Assembly: GCA_018136815.1 (NCBI GenBank)
Contig: CM030942.1
Location: 3,474,548-3,525,147, forward strand
Direction: 5' to 3'
Length of the DNA stretch: 50,600 nucleotides
Source: Isochrysis galbana
Lineage: Eukaryota; Haptophyta; Isochrysidales; Isochrysidaceae
Both the position numbers and the translations under genes were made by a program. Position 1 is the first letter of the stretch. The number at the start of each line of letters is the position of its first letter. Of the stretch, positions 42,167 through 50,600 are shown piece after piece. The notes under the pieces were generated by a model, which saw only the letters and a program-made list of their open reading frames with translations, was not told the DNA's origin and made no database searches.

Positions 42167-42673
42167 TCATGGACCGACACCGGTCGCGAGGCGATAGGCA
42201 ATAGCTGCGACAACGAGCGCAAGGCAGCCTCCGAATGCCTCGCTCGGGATGGCATCGAGGCTTCGCCTCACCCGAGCCGCCCGCATTATTTCGTCCGCAC
42301 CCACGCCCCGCAGTTGGTCCCCGCACGTCAACACGGACGGATTCATCTGCAGCACCTTGATGGCGTCCTCTTTTCCTAGCTCGTCGATCAGTACGCGATA
42401 GGTCTGCTGGATAAGTGTGGGCGTCGCGAAGAGTGGGCAAATGACGTTTGCGTTCTGGCGGACCGCCTGAAGGGCGGCCTCCTCACTCGGGTAGCACTTG
42501 CGCAGCGCCTTCCATAGCGCCTCGACCTCCGATGCCTCAAAGTTTGCCGACCACTTTCCGATGGCCTCGGCAACGCTCTCCGGCAGCCTGCAGCGGACTG
42601 CGGCTCGGGTGGGCGGCCGGCGCGAGGCGAGGGGCGGAGCGACGAGGGTGAGGGTGACGAGGAGCGGGAGCAT
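42167..42673 (-). CDS. Unknown protein with possible bipartite plastid leader and C-terminal membrane segment
   Basis: A 168-residue single-exon frame starting at the ATG at 42673. The N-terminus MLPLLVTLTLVAPPLASRRPPTRAAVRC is a short hydrophobic segment followed by an Arg/Pro/Ala-rich stretch without acids, as in signal-plus-transit leaders of algae with secondary plastids. The middle is a soluble alpha-helical-looking domain (SEVEALWKALRKCYPSEEAALQ; VLIDELGKEDAIKVLQMNP; LTCGDQLRGVGADEIMRAAR). The C-terminus has one hydrophobic segment (GGCLALVVAAIAYRLATGVGP). No domain can be named. The amino-acid composition and the clean leader-domain-anchor layout argue for a real gene. The upstream coding strand is again G/C-rich, but without the long CT tract of the other genes. 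Confidence 0.65.
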   Translation of the reverse strand: MLPLLVTLTLVAPPLASRRPPTRAAVRCRLPESVAEAIGKWSANFEASEVEALWKALRKCYPSEEAALQAVRQNANVICPLFATPTLIQQTYRVLIDELGKEDAIKVLQMNPSVLTCGDQLRGVGADEIMRAARVRRSLDAIPSEAFGGCLALVVAAIAYRLATGVGP

Positions 42674-43178
42674 CGTCCGCCAGAACCTGCTCTACCGTAC
42701 CCGACTCCCCCCCTCCCCCCTCCCTGCTCGGCGTGAGACACCGCTCCCGCTATTCCCTCACTCCTCCCACTACTTTACTCGGCCAGAAATACTCTCTAGG
42801 CGCATTAAATTTAGCTCGTGGCTCGTGGCGCCGCCCACGTCCAGGTCATGTCACGGAGATCGAAACATCCCGAGGCCAACAAAACACAATGACAATGAAG
42901 GAGCGCTCTACAACACTACAACGCGGAGCGAACTGCAAGAACCAGAACGAGGAAGACGAGTCCGACAAAAATGAATTTAAATTTTTAACAAATTTTTATG
43001 GGTCGCGGCGCGGCAAAGGAACGGAACTAGCGCTAACTCAAGACAGGACTCCCTGCCGCGGCGCCGCGGCAAGCGCAAGCACCCTTCCCCCTTATGCCAC
43101 CCAGCTCTTCACTAGCTTTCTACCTGCGCTAGCTGGAGCGCCCCTCCCTCCACACTCAAACAGCCCCCCACGCCAGGA
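42674..43178. other. Intergenic DNA, no recognised feature
   Basis: Contains an A/T-rich stretch (ATGAATTTAAATTTTTAAC, 42970-43000) in otherwise GC-rich DNA. No coding or repeat family is recognised. Confidence 0.4.
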
Positions 43179-43970
43179 TCAGGATCCTGTTCTGGTCTCG
43201 CAGGCAAGGGGGCCTAATGGGAGGGAGAGGAGCAACTCCTCAGAGAGGAGCTGTGGGGAAGGAGATGTCTGAGTGGGGGCGCTATACCCTTGCGCTAGGC
43301 ATGGGCAGCGACGCCGCCTCAAGACATATCCTCCCTCTTGTCTTGAGTCGAATTTTTTGGTGCTTGAAACAGAGGGCGAGGGGGGTTGTGCTTCTTGTGT
43401 TGGTTGTAGTTGCAAGAGGGAGTGGGAGAGGGAGTGAAGTGTTGGAAGAGGGCCCAAGGCAGGGCACTGAGTTGTAGGTGACTGTGGCCCACAAGAGTGG
43501 GGTGAAAACGAGAGGTGTATCAGCATGGGTCTTGAGTTGAAATTTTTGGTGCTTTGAACAGAGGGCAAGGGGGTTCGTGCTGTTTGGTTTGGTTGTAGAG
43601 GGAAGGGAGAATGGGAGAGGGAGTCAAGTGTTGAAGGAGTGCCCAAGGCAGGGCACTGAGTTGTAGGTTCTTGTGGCCCAAAGGCAAAGGAGTGGGGTGA
43701 AAACGAGAAGTGAGTCAACATGGAAAACAGAGACTTAGGGTGCTCTCCGTAGGAGATTGATGGTTGTGAAGTGCCCTCCCATGTTGGGTGCACTAATGGT
43801 AGAGGTTTCCACCATGGGGAGGGTATCACAGGGAGGCCGAAGCGCGGCCCCCTGTGGCTTGAGGATGAGAGCGCGCCGCGCCGCGCCGCGCATCCTGTTA
43901 CTTCGTCACAAGTTAAATGATACCAAAGGGGGCCACTGAACGCATAGGGCACACTAACAGTATCGCTCAC
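43179..43970 (-). other. 263-residue open frame containing two tandem ~64-residue repeats
   Basis: The frame includes two in-frame repeats, 43527-43721 and 43338-43526, e.g. FSFSPHSFAFGPQEPTTQCP and LSFSPHSCGPQSPTTQCPAL, each ending in STKNFNSR or STKKFDSR. The DNA is duplicated with about 195-base period. Its nominal start lies inside the neighbouring LTR (43824-44132), so the N-terminal part is probably fortuitous. It may be the decayed end of an LTR element or simply tandem DNA; coding status is unproven. Confidence 0.35.
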
Positions 43971-44132
43971 AAATCAAACGCACACACGGGGGGATTGCGG
44001 ATTGCGTGGGAGACTCACACAAGCGAACAAGGAGAGAAGGGGAGAGATCACGGCTCGACTCATGCGGCCCTCTCCACCTCCTCATCCCAATATAAGTTCT
44101 AGGGTGCACACCACGCAAAACCATCCGTGACA
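43824..44132 (-). mobile_element. Copia-type LTR with adjoining polypurine tract
   Basis: On the minus strand AGGAGGGGG (44133-44141) is followed by TGTCACGGATGG, and the sequence matches the solo LTR at 8384-8701 to its end GTGATA. Upstream, CGTACTCCGCTTAGGAGGGGG parallels the sequence before the LTRs at 9723 and 45118. This is therefore a 3' LTR with a stub of internal DNA extending to about 44180. Confidence 0.8.
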
Positions 44133-44179
44133 CCCCCTCCTAAGCGGAGTACGGGGTATGACGTATGACGCTTACAAAC

Positions 44180-44879
44180 AGAGCAAACAGACAAACCCAA
44201 TCGACTCTCTCATCTCTCATTCCGCCTCCTAAACCGAAAGAAAGCAAAACTCAAGAGAAGAAGATCGATAGGGCTGGGCTTGGTGGCCATGCCCGCGCCC
44301 GATCGCCGGCCTCGCGCGTGCTCGCGGCGATGCGAGAGCGCTCACCTCGCTACCATGTGACTGGCGGAGTGGAGTGGCTGTGGCTGTGGCTGTGGACTGG
44401 GGCTCTAATGATTGTTGAGACAGGGGATGGGGCTCTCCAGGGGCGACCGTGCTCACGGATGGCTGAGCACAGGGAGCGCTGGTGCTGGAGGGAGGCATGG
44501 CACCGGCGGGAGCACCGCTCACACGAGCCTGGGGCGACGGCGGTCGAGAGAGCTCGCCCAGAGCCCCAGGAAATGCGGCCATGGGCGCGACTCTCGGAAC
44601 TCTGGACCGAAAGAAAACGCGGGAAACACACGGGGGCGCGCGCAAGGAAAGAAAGGGGGCGCACACATGAGAAAACAACGGAGGGGGATCGAGAGCGATC
44701 ACCCCTATCCTAACACACGGGGGGAAGAGAGGAAGATCGGGATCGGAGGATCCCCCGATCGGACGGAGAGGATGCAACCCGAAGGGAGAAACCAAAACAC
44801 GCGAAGGCGGGAAAACAAACAGAGAGGGCCTCTCTTTGGGAAACCTAAAGGGCTGCTCTCCCCCTAACCACAACAGACC
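44180..44879. other. Intergenic or element-internal DNA, no recognised gene
   Basis: Purine-rich on the plus strand from 44600 on, with long Pro/Ser/Arg-rich frames on both strands that resemble no protein. It may be the interior of an LTR element, as it lies between two Copia pieces in opposite orientations. Confidence 0.4.
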
Positions 44880-45071
44880 TAGTTGCTTTCAAGAAAACGA
44901 AGCACATCCTTCGTGCTAGTGCTTTCCTCCGCGACTTACTCGCCAAGCAAGTTCTAGCACATCAACGGACACAACATGGTTGCAGATATTCTCACCAAAC
45001 CGTGTCCGCGCAATCAATTTCTTCGTCTGCTCGACATTCTCGACTCTTTCTCATCGTCAGCCAGTTCCTGA
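44880..45071 (+). pseudogene. Copia Pol fragment with an 8-base frameshifting deletion
   Basis: VAFKKTKHILRASAFLRDLL is followed, in another frame, by HNMVADILTKPCPRNQFLRL and a stop (45069-45071). Compared with the fragment at 9305-9667, about 8 bases are missing after GCCAAGCAAGTTCTA. The start of the fragment is also truncated at about 44880. Confidence 0.85.
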
Positions 45072-45108
45072 TCACCTTAACGTAAACGTCGTACTCCTTA
45101 CTCCGTTT

Positions 45109-45440
45109 AGGAGGGGGTGTCATGGATGCCCCTCCGTCCTCTCCTATATTTACTTTCTAAGTCTTGTGAGGTCTCTCTCTTCACGTGAGGAGAGGCGACG
45201 GGCCTCCCTCTCTTCTCTTTCTATTTCCCCCTTTTCCCTTCCCTCACGCGCCCGCTCTGTTTACGTTAATGTTCTACGTGTTACTGTGAGTGTGCGTGAT
45301 ATAGTGGTGTTTGGGGTTTGTAGAGAGATTTTTATCCGGTTCTGCGACGAAGAGAGCGCGGGCGATGGCGTCGCTCCTCTCCCTCTCGGCCGCCCTGGTC
45401 ATCGCGATGGTGCCAGGGCGATACTCAGCGTGGCGAACTC
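45109..45440 (+). mobile_element. Polypurine tract and 3' LTR of the second Copia remnant
   Basis: AGGAGGGGG at 45109-45117 abuts an LTR starting TGTCATGGATGCCCC. It includes CT-rich DNA and GCGACGAAGAGAGCGCGGGCGATGGCG, a block also seen near 4330. The 3' end is uncertain because a retroposon hairpin start (45443-45465, minus) adjoins. Confidence 0.65.
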
Positions 45441-45442
45441 CA

Positions 45443-45465
45443 TGACCCTATCGTTTGAACGATAG
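45443..45465 (-). mobile_element. Retroposon 5'-end hairpin followed by ATGG
   Basis: Minus strand: perfect 8-bp hairpin CTATCGTT / AACGATAG (loop CA), then GGTCATGGAG, as at 10700-10724. The downstream body runs into the Copia LTR region and is not resolved. Confidence 0.5.
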
Positions 45466-45854
45466 TTGCGATATGACGTAAAGAATAAAGAATGAAAAAA
45501 ACTCTTGAGGATGCCTATATGTAGCGGCGGTCAAACAGCTATTTTAACTTCTAAGGGTGAAAATTGACCAAGTCAAGATTGAGGATTCATTACGAGATTT
45601 TTGGATATGGTGACCGGATAGGTGTAACTAGCACATATCCGGTGCCCTTTGGGCCCTAGACCCCCCACGGTAGCCCCCACAGCGATGCGTAACCAGAAAA
45701 CGCGCAAATTGGCCAGAAATCACTATCGCGGAGGGCCGACGTCCGACGCGAGCGCGGGCGAGCGTCGGGCCGCTAATCGACGCGTCCCCGGCGCAGCGTG
45801 CCTCGGCCAGCCACAGCCATGCGCGTAGGCTGCCAGGAGCGCCTCTTACTGCCC

Positions 45855-46215
45855 CCCATGCCCGCCGCCGCCTCATCGCAAATCGCCCCCTCGCGTCCCT
45901 CGCTAGCGCGCCAACGGAGGGGTCCCGGAGCGCCCGAGTTAGGCGTGCGCCCGGGCGCGCTGCGAAAGCTTTCTTCGCCATCAGCCCGGTGTCCGGGCCA
46001 GCCAGGACACTGAGTGAGCAGAACCCGCCGCGCCAGCGACGCCAATCGCGCCAGCCGCGCGCCGGTGCCTCGTCGCAATCCACCCCCGGCGGCATTCAAA
46101 CGCGCTCACGCACGGCCCCGAGGGGCCCGGAGCGCCCAACTCGGAGCCGCGACCGGGCGCGCTGCGAGGCCCTTCTTGCTCATTAGCCCGGTGTGCGGGC
46201 CAGCCAAGGCACCCA
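45855..46215. repeat. Two degenerate ~205-base tandem units
   Basis: GCGCGCTGCGAAAGCTTTC and AGCCCGGTGTCCGGGCCAGCCA (about 45955-46010) recur as GCGCGCTGCGAGGCCCTTC and AGCCCGGTGTGCGGGCCAGCCA (46157-46211), with similar intervening sequence. The period is about 204. Confidence 0.7.
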
Positions 46216-46216
46216 C

Positions 46217-46503
46217 CGGGCGAATATAACATCAGCTCCCGGTGGTGTGGCCTCGCAAGACACGCGTATGTGCGCTCTGGCGAGATTTTGAGCCCATTCT
46301 TCCGCAGCGGCGTGGAGCGCGGTCGCGTGGGCCACACTCAGGCCACCCACTGGACGAGCCTCGTCGACCAACGCCGGATTGGGGGGGCTTGAGCACAGGA
46401 GCGCGGCGAGGACGGCCTGGACGCTGGCGCTCGTGAGCCAGGTGTCGATGACCCCAGCGTTGAGAAGCTGGAAGTCGGTGGCAACGGAGGGCGAGGGCGA
46501 ATC
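46217..46503 (-). CDS. Possible isolated exon of an unknown gene
   Basis: Minus strand: a pyrimidine-rich acceptor (CCACCCCGACCCGCCCCCCGCAG) precedes 95 open codons with protein-like composition (SVATDFQLLNAGVIDTW, SASVQAVLAALLC, VAHATALHAAAEEWAQNLAR), and a donor GTGGGT follows. Neighbouring exons were not found and no family is recognised. The exon lies beside degenerate tandem repeats, so it may be a gene relic. Confidence 0.35.
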
Positions 46504-46744
46504 CTGCGGGGGGCGGGTCGGGGTGGTCAGGGCGGGTACGTGTGTGGCCTAGGGGGCTGTGTGCGCGCACTATGAGGTGCGCTGAGGGCTGCGCAGATGA
46601 CGTCTTGCCTTCAGCAGGCAAGCGATCAATCTCGGGCGGCCGACGAGTGGGACGGATGAATAAGGAATCCGGTGTGATGAATACTCTGTTTCAAAATACG
46701 TCTATCACTCCCGCGACGGGCGCCGCGGTTCTTTACCGGTAGAG

Positions 46745-47110
46745 CCCCAGAGCTTGTGCAAGGGAGGGGCGAGGGGGGAGGAGAATCGCACCATTTTCTG
46801 GCGAAGATTTTCGTGGCGGCAGGTGGCCCCCCTGGGAGTTTTGTTGTGGACTTTGGAAAATGGTCAAAAAATGTCACCCCCCCCCATATTAGTACTTAAA
46901 AAGCCCTGTTTGACCGCCCTACTATATGCTACTGTCCCTCCCTTCGTCTGCGGCTCCCCAAGACATCGCCCTTGCCCCAACACTGGCCTCTCCCCCTCCA
47001 ACTTACCCCCTCAATCGTTTTTCCCTCGGTATGGGGGGGTCGGCCCATGTGCACTACGTAAGGCCTCGCGTGGGAGGAGGGCTGGGACGGGCCTGGTGGC
47101 GGCGCGATTG
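46745..47110 (+). repeat. Dispersed repeats G (copy G2) and F (copy F2), adjacent
   Basis: 46745-46925 matches G1 at 9108-9275; on the minus strand it begins GGGCGGTCAAACAGGGCTTTTTAAGTACTAATATGGGG, shared with 24769-24815. 46930-47110 matches retroposon F1 (CATCGCCCTTGCCCC; GGCCCATGTGCACTAC). F2 lacks a visible 5' hairpin or target duplication. Confidence 0.6.
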
Positions 47111-47631
47111 GAGTACAGAATAAAGATTGAGGGGGGGCGTAAGAAATGAACCGGCGGGGTCGCCTGGTGGAAGCGAGCGAGGGGGCCGGGCAGAACTCGA
47201 GGGGGAAAGAGCCCGGGGGGGAGGGGAGGGGGGGGGAGCAAGCGACGGGGAGCGCAGGGTGCTGGGGAGAGCCGCGGGGAAAGGGCTGCGGGGTGCGCGA
47301 TGGGAACTGAGAGAGCATCGTGAAATTGGTCTGTGAGATGCGAGGATCGTGCTTCCCCTCGAGCCACAACACGGATTCTCTCCCCCTCCAATAGATAATC
47401 GCGTCCATAGCAATGCCACATTGAATGTTTGCATCGACCGCAAAATGTGCCACCTCGAAGCTGGACATGACACCGCCAAGGCCAAGGCCCCAATGAGCAC
47501 CAGAACTGGAAGACAACGAGGAGGGTCTAGACGCTGGGAGACGGAATGGACCACGATAGTTGAGTGATCTCGAGCCGGCCCGGGCTAAGATCGCAACTGA
47601 TTGGCATGCCAAGGGCAAATGGGGATAGCCA

Positions 47632-47689
47632 CTGCCTGTCGGAGGCTTGGCCGATAGCCTCTGCCTGTCGGAGGCTTGGCCGATAGCCT
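47632..47689. repeat. Two tandem copies of a 29-base unit
   Basis: Unit beginning CTGCCTGTCGGAGGCTTGG, copies at 47632-47660 and 47661-47689. Each contains the inverted words GAGGCTTGGCC and ATAGCCTC, which can pair. Confidence 0.85.
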
Positions 47690-49055
47690 CTGCGCGTGCC
47701 TCGCAAGCGAGAGAAGAGGGACACCTCGCGAGGTGCGCAATGGATTTTGCTGCTGCATCCGTAGGGTTGGCTCTCCCTTGCCGCAGAGAAAGAGAGAGAG
47801 AACGGACGCCAAGCACACGGGGAATGGGCTCGCTCTCTCGCAGACGACAGGGAAAACGGGGGCAAAGGCGACACGGGGCGATGGTCACAAGAGGAAAGGA
47901 GGAAGGAGGGCGGCCAAGAGAGAGCGAAGGTGGCGGGCGACGCATGGCGCCGGGAGACTGGGGCCGGGAGAGGGGATCGATCAGCACAGTGGCGATGAGC
48001 CGAGAGTGACGTGGAGGGTCATGGAAGTGAACGGCGGGAAGCCAGCAAGGGAAGAGGGGAGACGGGGCGGGAAAGCTTACGACGGCCCACGGAGGAGGGA
48101 CGTCTTGTCCGTAGGGGAAGAGGCCGACGCGCACCGGATGTGACACGCAGGCTGCCGCCTCTGCGGTGGCCCTTCCAAGCGTGGTGGGGGATGGGGGTTG
48201 GCACGCGGAGGGAGCGGAGTGCACCTGCGTTGGCTACCAATTCGCCGTCGTCTCCTCTGTTCCTTCCTGTGGCGAGGCTCTTCCCACGCATTCGCCACGC
48301 TCGTTCCTCTGCCTCTCCCGCCCGTCCCCTGCCCGCCTGGCACTCCTTCTCGGCGGCATGGGCCCTGTTGAACTATCCGCCCAGCCCCTCCCTCCCCGCA
48401 CGCGGCTTGTCGTGCGTAGCTGTGCGGTTGGGACGGAAGGGCCGCGAGAACGCGCATGTCGCATCCACCCCTCCAGCCGACCGAGAGTCCCCTTTTCTCC
48501 GCTGTCTCCTTGTCCCCCCTTCTGCCTTGCTTTGGCGGGGCTCTATCCGGCGACACAATCCCGTTTCCTCTCGGTCGCTCGCGCGCCCGTGTTCCTCCCT
48601 GTCTCGCGCTGCTTCTTGGCGGCACGGCGTTGAAACCTCGCGCACTCTCGCCTCCCTCGTCGCTTTCGACGCTGTTCTGCTTGCTTGTGACACTACCGCA
48701 CCGGCGGGAGCCCCCCTTGCGTCTGAGCTGTGTGGCTGCGCTCGACAGAGGGTCGTCAAGAGGGAGGAGAGAGGAGAGCGCGCGTGGCAGCACGCCCGTG
48801 GAGGCATGACGGAACGACGGTCACGGTGGACGGTGACCGGCCGCGGGAGAAGGAAGGGGGGTTGGAGGGGGGGCGAACGGCTGAGGACGGAGGAGGGCCG
48901 AGGGCACGGCCGAGGAGAGCACGGGTGTGAAGTGCGGTCGTCCCGCGTGAGGAGGATGGAGGAGGAGAAGGCGGGCATGAGGGTTGCGACGGGGTAAGTA
49001 GTGTGGGGATGAATGGATGAGCGTCGGAGCTGGCGCCCCTGCTAGCACGCAAGAA

Positions 49056-49086
49056 GAGGGCGGGCGGGCGGGCGGGCGGGCGGGCG
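49056..49086. repeat. (GCGG)n tetranucleotide repeat
   Basis: About seven tandem GGGC units in spacer DNA upstream of 18S. Confidence 0.9.
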
Positions 49087-50474
49087 CGCAGTCGATGCGA
49101 ATGGGGAAGAGAGGAGGTTTGGCTCGGAGGGCCGGTGAGGGGGGAGGCGACGCGATGCGGTGAGCGAGCGGCGCTCGGTGGGTGCGCGTGCGGAGAGAGG
49201 GAGCGAGCGTCGGTCGACGCAGCTTGGACTTGTGCCGATGCGTGGAGGCGGCGGGCAGGCTGGCGCGGTTGCGCTTCACGGTGTGGCGCTCGGTCTGGCG
49301 CTGCCGAGAGGCAGAGGGGCGTGGGCGGCGGGCGTGTTTGCAGATGAATCGTGCGCGCTCGAGCTGGCTCCGCCCCGTCCGACGGCGGCTCGCATGCCGA
49401 GTGGAGCTTGGTGCCCCTGGTGGACCGGCGGCGCGGCGAGCGGCGCGGCGAGCGACGGGGGGGAGGGGGGGGCGAGGAGAGAGAGGGGGAGGGAGGGGGA
49501 GAGGTGAGTTCGGGGAGGCGGCGCTATGAGAAGAAGCATGGATGGGTGAAGCTCTCACGCGGAGGAGTGTGTGGGTCGAACTAGCGGCGGCAGGTCTGCG
49601 GGAGGTGTGGCGAGCGTGATTGCGGACGTGTCCGCGAGCGGACTTGGGAGTAGATTCGTAAATAGGGAGTAAGCTGAGGGGAGGGATAGGTGAGGCGGCG
49701 CATGCGAGCCGCAAGGCTGCCGCAGTGTCCTCCCACGGCGCAGCTCGCCTTGGCTTGAGCTGCTGCCTGCTGACCGAGCAGTTGGCGTGAGAGAGGGTGT
49801 GATGTGCGGGGCTCCTTGTGGCCCCAAACAGAGCTTGTCCTCTCTTTATGCTGCTGTGGGGTCTTTCCCCCGACGCCAAGCTCCTACCGGTTCCGCCTTT
49901 CGTGGCAGCCGTGTGGTGAGCGCCGGTGTGTGAGAGACAGATGGTTTCCCTATGGGCAGATGCCTAGTGTATCCTCCCAGCAGCGCTTCTTCCCGCAGCT
50001 TGTTGAGTCCTTTGGACTCTGAGCGTGGGACAGAGAGGCTGCAGAGTCGGACTTGGTGGCATCTCCTCAGCTTGCTGCGTATTACTTTCGCCGCTTGCTG
50101 GCTCGCATTGAGCCGGCAGAGGCGTGAGTTGGAGCAGTGAGTGAGTCGAGGCGCCTCCGGAGTCTGATTCGTCGTGTTTGCTCTTCGATTGAGTGGAGAC
50201 GAGATGCGTGGTTGCTCGCGTTGTTCCGATTGGAATGGTGCGATGTGGCCCCGCACGAGCCCTCATCCTTTTGGGTGGCTCGACCTCACTATCGACGTGT
50301 GATTGAAGCGGATCCGCTTGTTTGCGGATCTGCGGAAGCACTGTCGATCAGCCTCGGCTGCGCCTGCACGCCTCCTCCCCTTTGGGGTTGGGGTCGTGTG
50401 GGCGTAGTTGGGTCTGGTCCATCACGGTGTGCGCGCGTTCTGATTGGATCGCGCGTGGCACTCGTTGTATGGGC

Positions 50475-50600
50475 TACCTGGTTGATCCTGCCAGTAGTCA
50501 TATGCTTGTCTCAAAGATTAAGCCATGCATGTCTAAGTATAAGCGAGTATACTGTGAAACTGCGAATGGCTCATTAAATCAGTTATGGTTTATTTGATGG
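50475..50600 (+). rRNA. 18S (SSU) ribosomal RNA, 5' end, cut by the window edge
   Basis: Begins TACCTGGTTGATCCTGCCAG, the universal eukaryotic 18S start, and continues through ATGCATGTCTAAGTATAAGC and GGTTTATTTGATGG. It is transcribed by RNA polymerase I to the right. The variable loop AAGTATAAGCGAGTATACTGTG and the GGTTTATTTGATGG ending suit a haptophyte, though too little is present for a firm placement. Confidence 0.98.

Larger units (their letters stand above)
47111..50474 (+). other. Presumed ribosomal intergenic spacer and 5' external transcribed spacer
   Basis: This interval leads into the 18S gene with no recognisable protein gene. Long frames on both strands are low-complexity (Pro/Arg/Ser or Gly/Arg) and overlap one another, as expected in GC-rich spacer. 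Local structure: two exact tandem 29-base units (47632-47689) and (GCGG)n at 49056-49086. The transcription start and spacer promoter could not be located. How much belongs to the spacer is inferred from position. Confidence 0.5.

Noticed and set aside
46929..49879. Long frames in both strands upstream of 18S (e.g. 46929-48224 and 48821-49879 minus)
   Set aside because: Pro/Ser/Arg-rich, mutually overlapping, no recognisable motif; expected in GC-rich spacer.

Overview
This is GC-rich nuclear DNA of a unicellular eukaryote, most likely an alga and probably a haptophyte. The window ends with the first 126 bases of a eukaryotic 18S rRNA gene (from 50475). Its ending in GGTTTATTTGATGG suits haptophytes better than green algae or cryptophytes, but this is only a judgement from a short stretch. 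The protein genes have short GT-AG introns (about 65-300 bases), often with GTGCG or GTG-type donors and sometimes with long C-runs before the acceptor. A 100-N assembly gap lies at 18001-18100.

Host genes, left to right: a TLC-domain membrane protein (24-818, -); divergent from it DNA polymerase delta small subunit POLD4 (1656-2099, +); tRNA 2-thiouridylase MnmA/TRMU (5649-7408, +, five exons); a single-exon fusion of a berberine-bridge-type FAD oxidoreductase with a short-chain dehydrogenase (11212-14325, -); TFIID subunit TAF1 (15411-23526, -, at least 12 exons, interrupted by the gap); the Golgi/ER membrane protein YIF1 (28438-30485, +, four exons); the nuclear cyclophilin-RRM protein PPIL4/CYP59 (35296-37819, -, five exons); and a small unknown protein with a possible organelle-targeting leader (42167-42673, -). 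From about 45.6 kb to the 18S start the DNA looks like degenerate repeats followed by a ribosomal intergenic spacer/5' ETS. The genes are unrelated housekeeping functions and do not form a cluster. Several share one feature: a pyrimidine (CT/C) tract on the coding strand just upstream of the ATG.

The space between genes is a dense, nested record of mobile elements. There are Copia fragments and LTRs (one solo LTR with a perfect 5-bp target duplication), a Ty3/Gypsy reverse-transcriptase scrap, a hAT-type MITE with a perfect 8-bp duplication, a Stowaway/mariner-type MITE with 21-bp terminal repeats, and another element with 20-bp terminal repeats.

The most distinctive content is a set of non-LTR retroposons (called A, B, D, E, F and L here). 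Several are bounded by perfect 11-18 bp target duplications. Their 5' end is a 7-8 bp hairpin whose stem covaries between families. An ATG, usually in a CATGG context, follows 3-13 bases later. The A elements share a 3' tail (about GAGA-TATTAAAAGGTTT) with L, a LINE that still encodes a zinc-knuckle C-terminus. This looks like a LINE lineage with dependent elements and a structured 5' terminus, and is the best candidate here for something not yet described.
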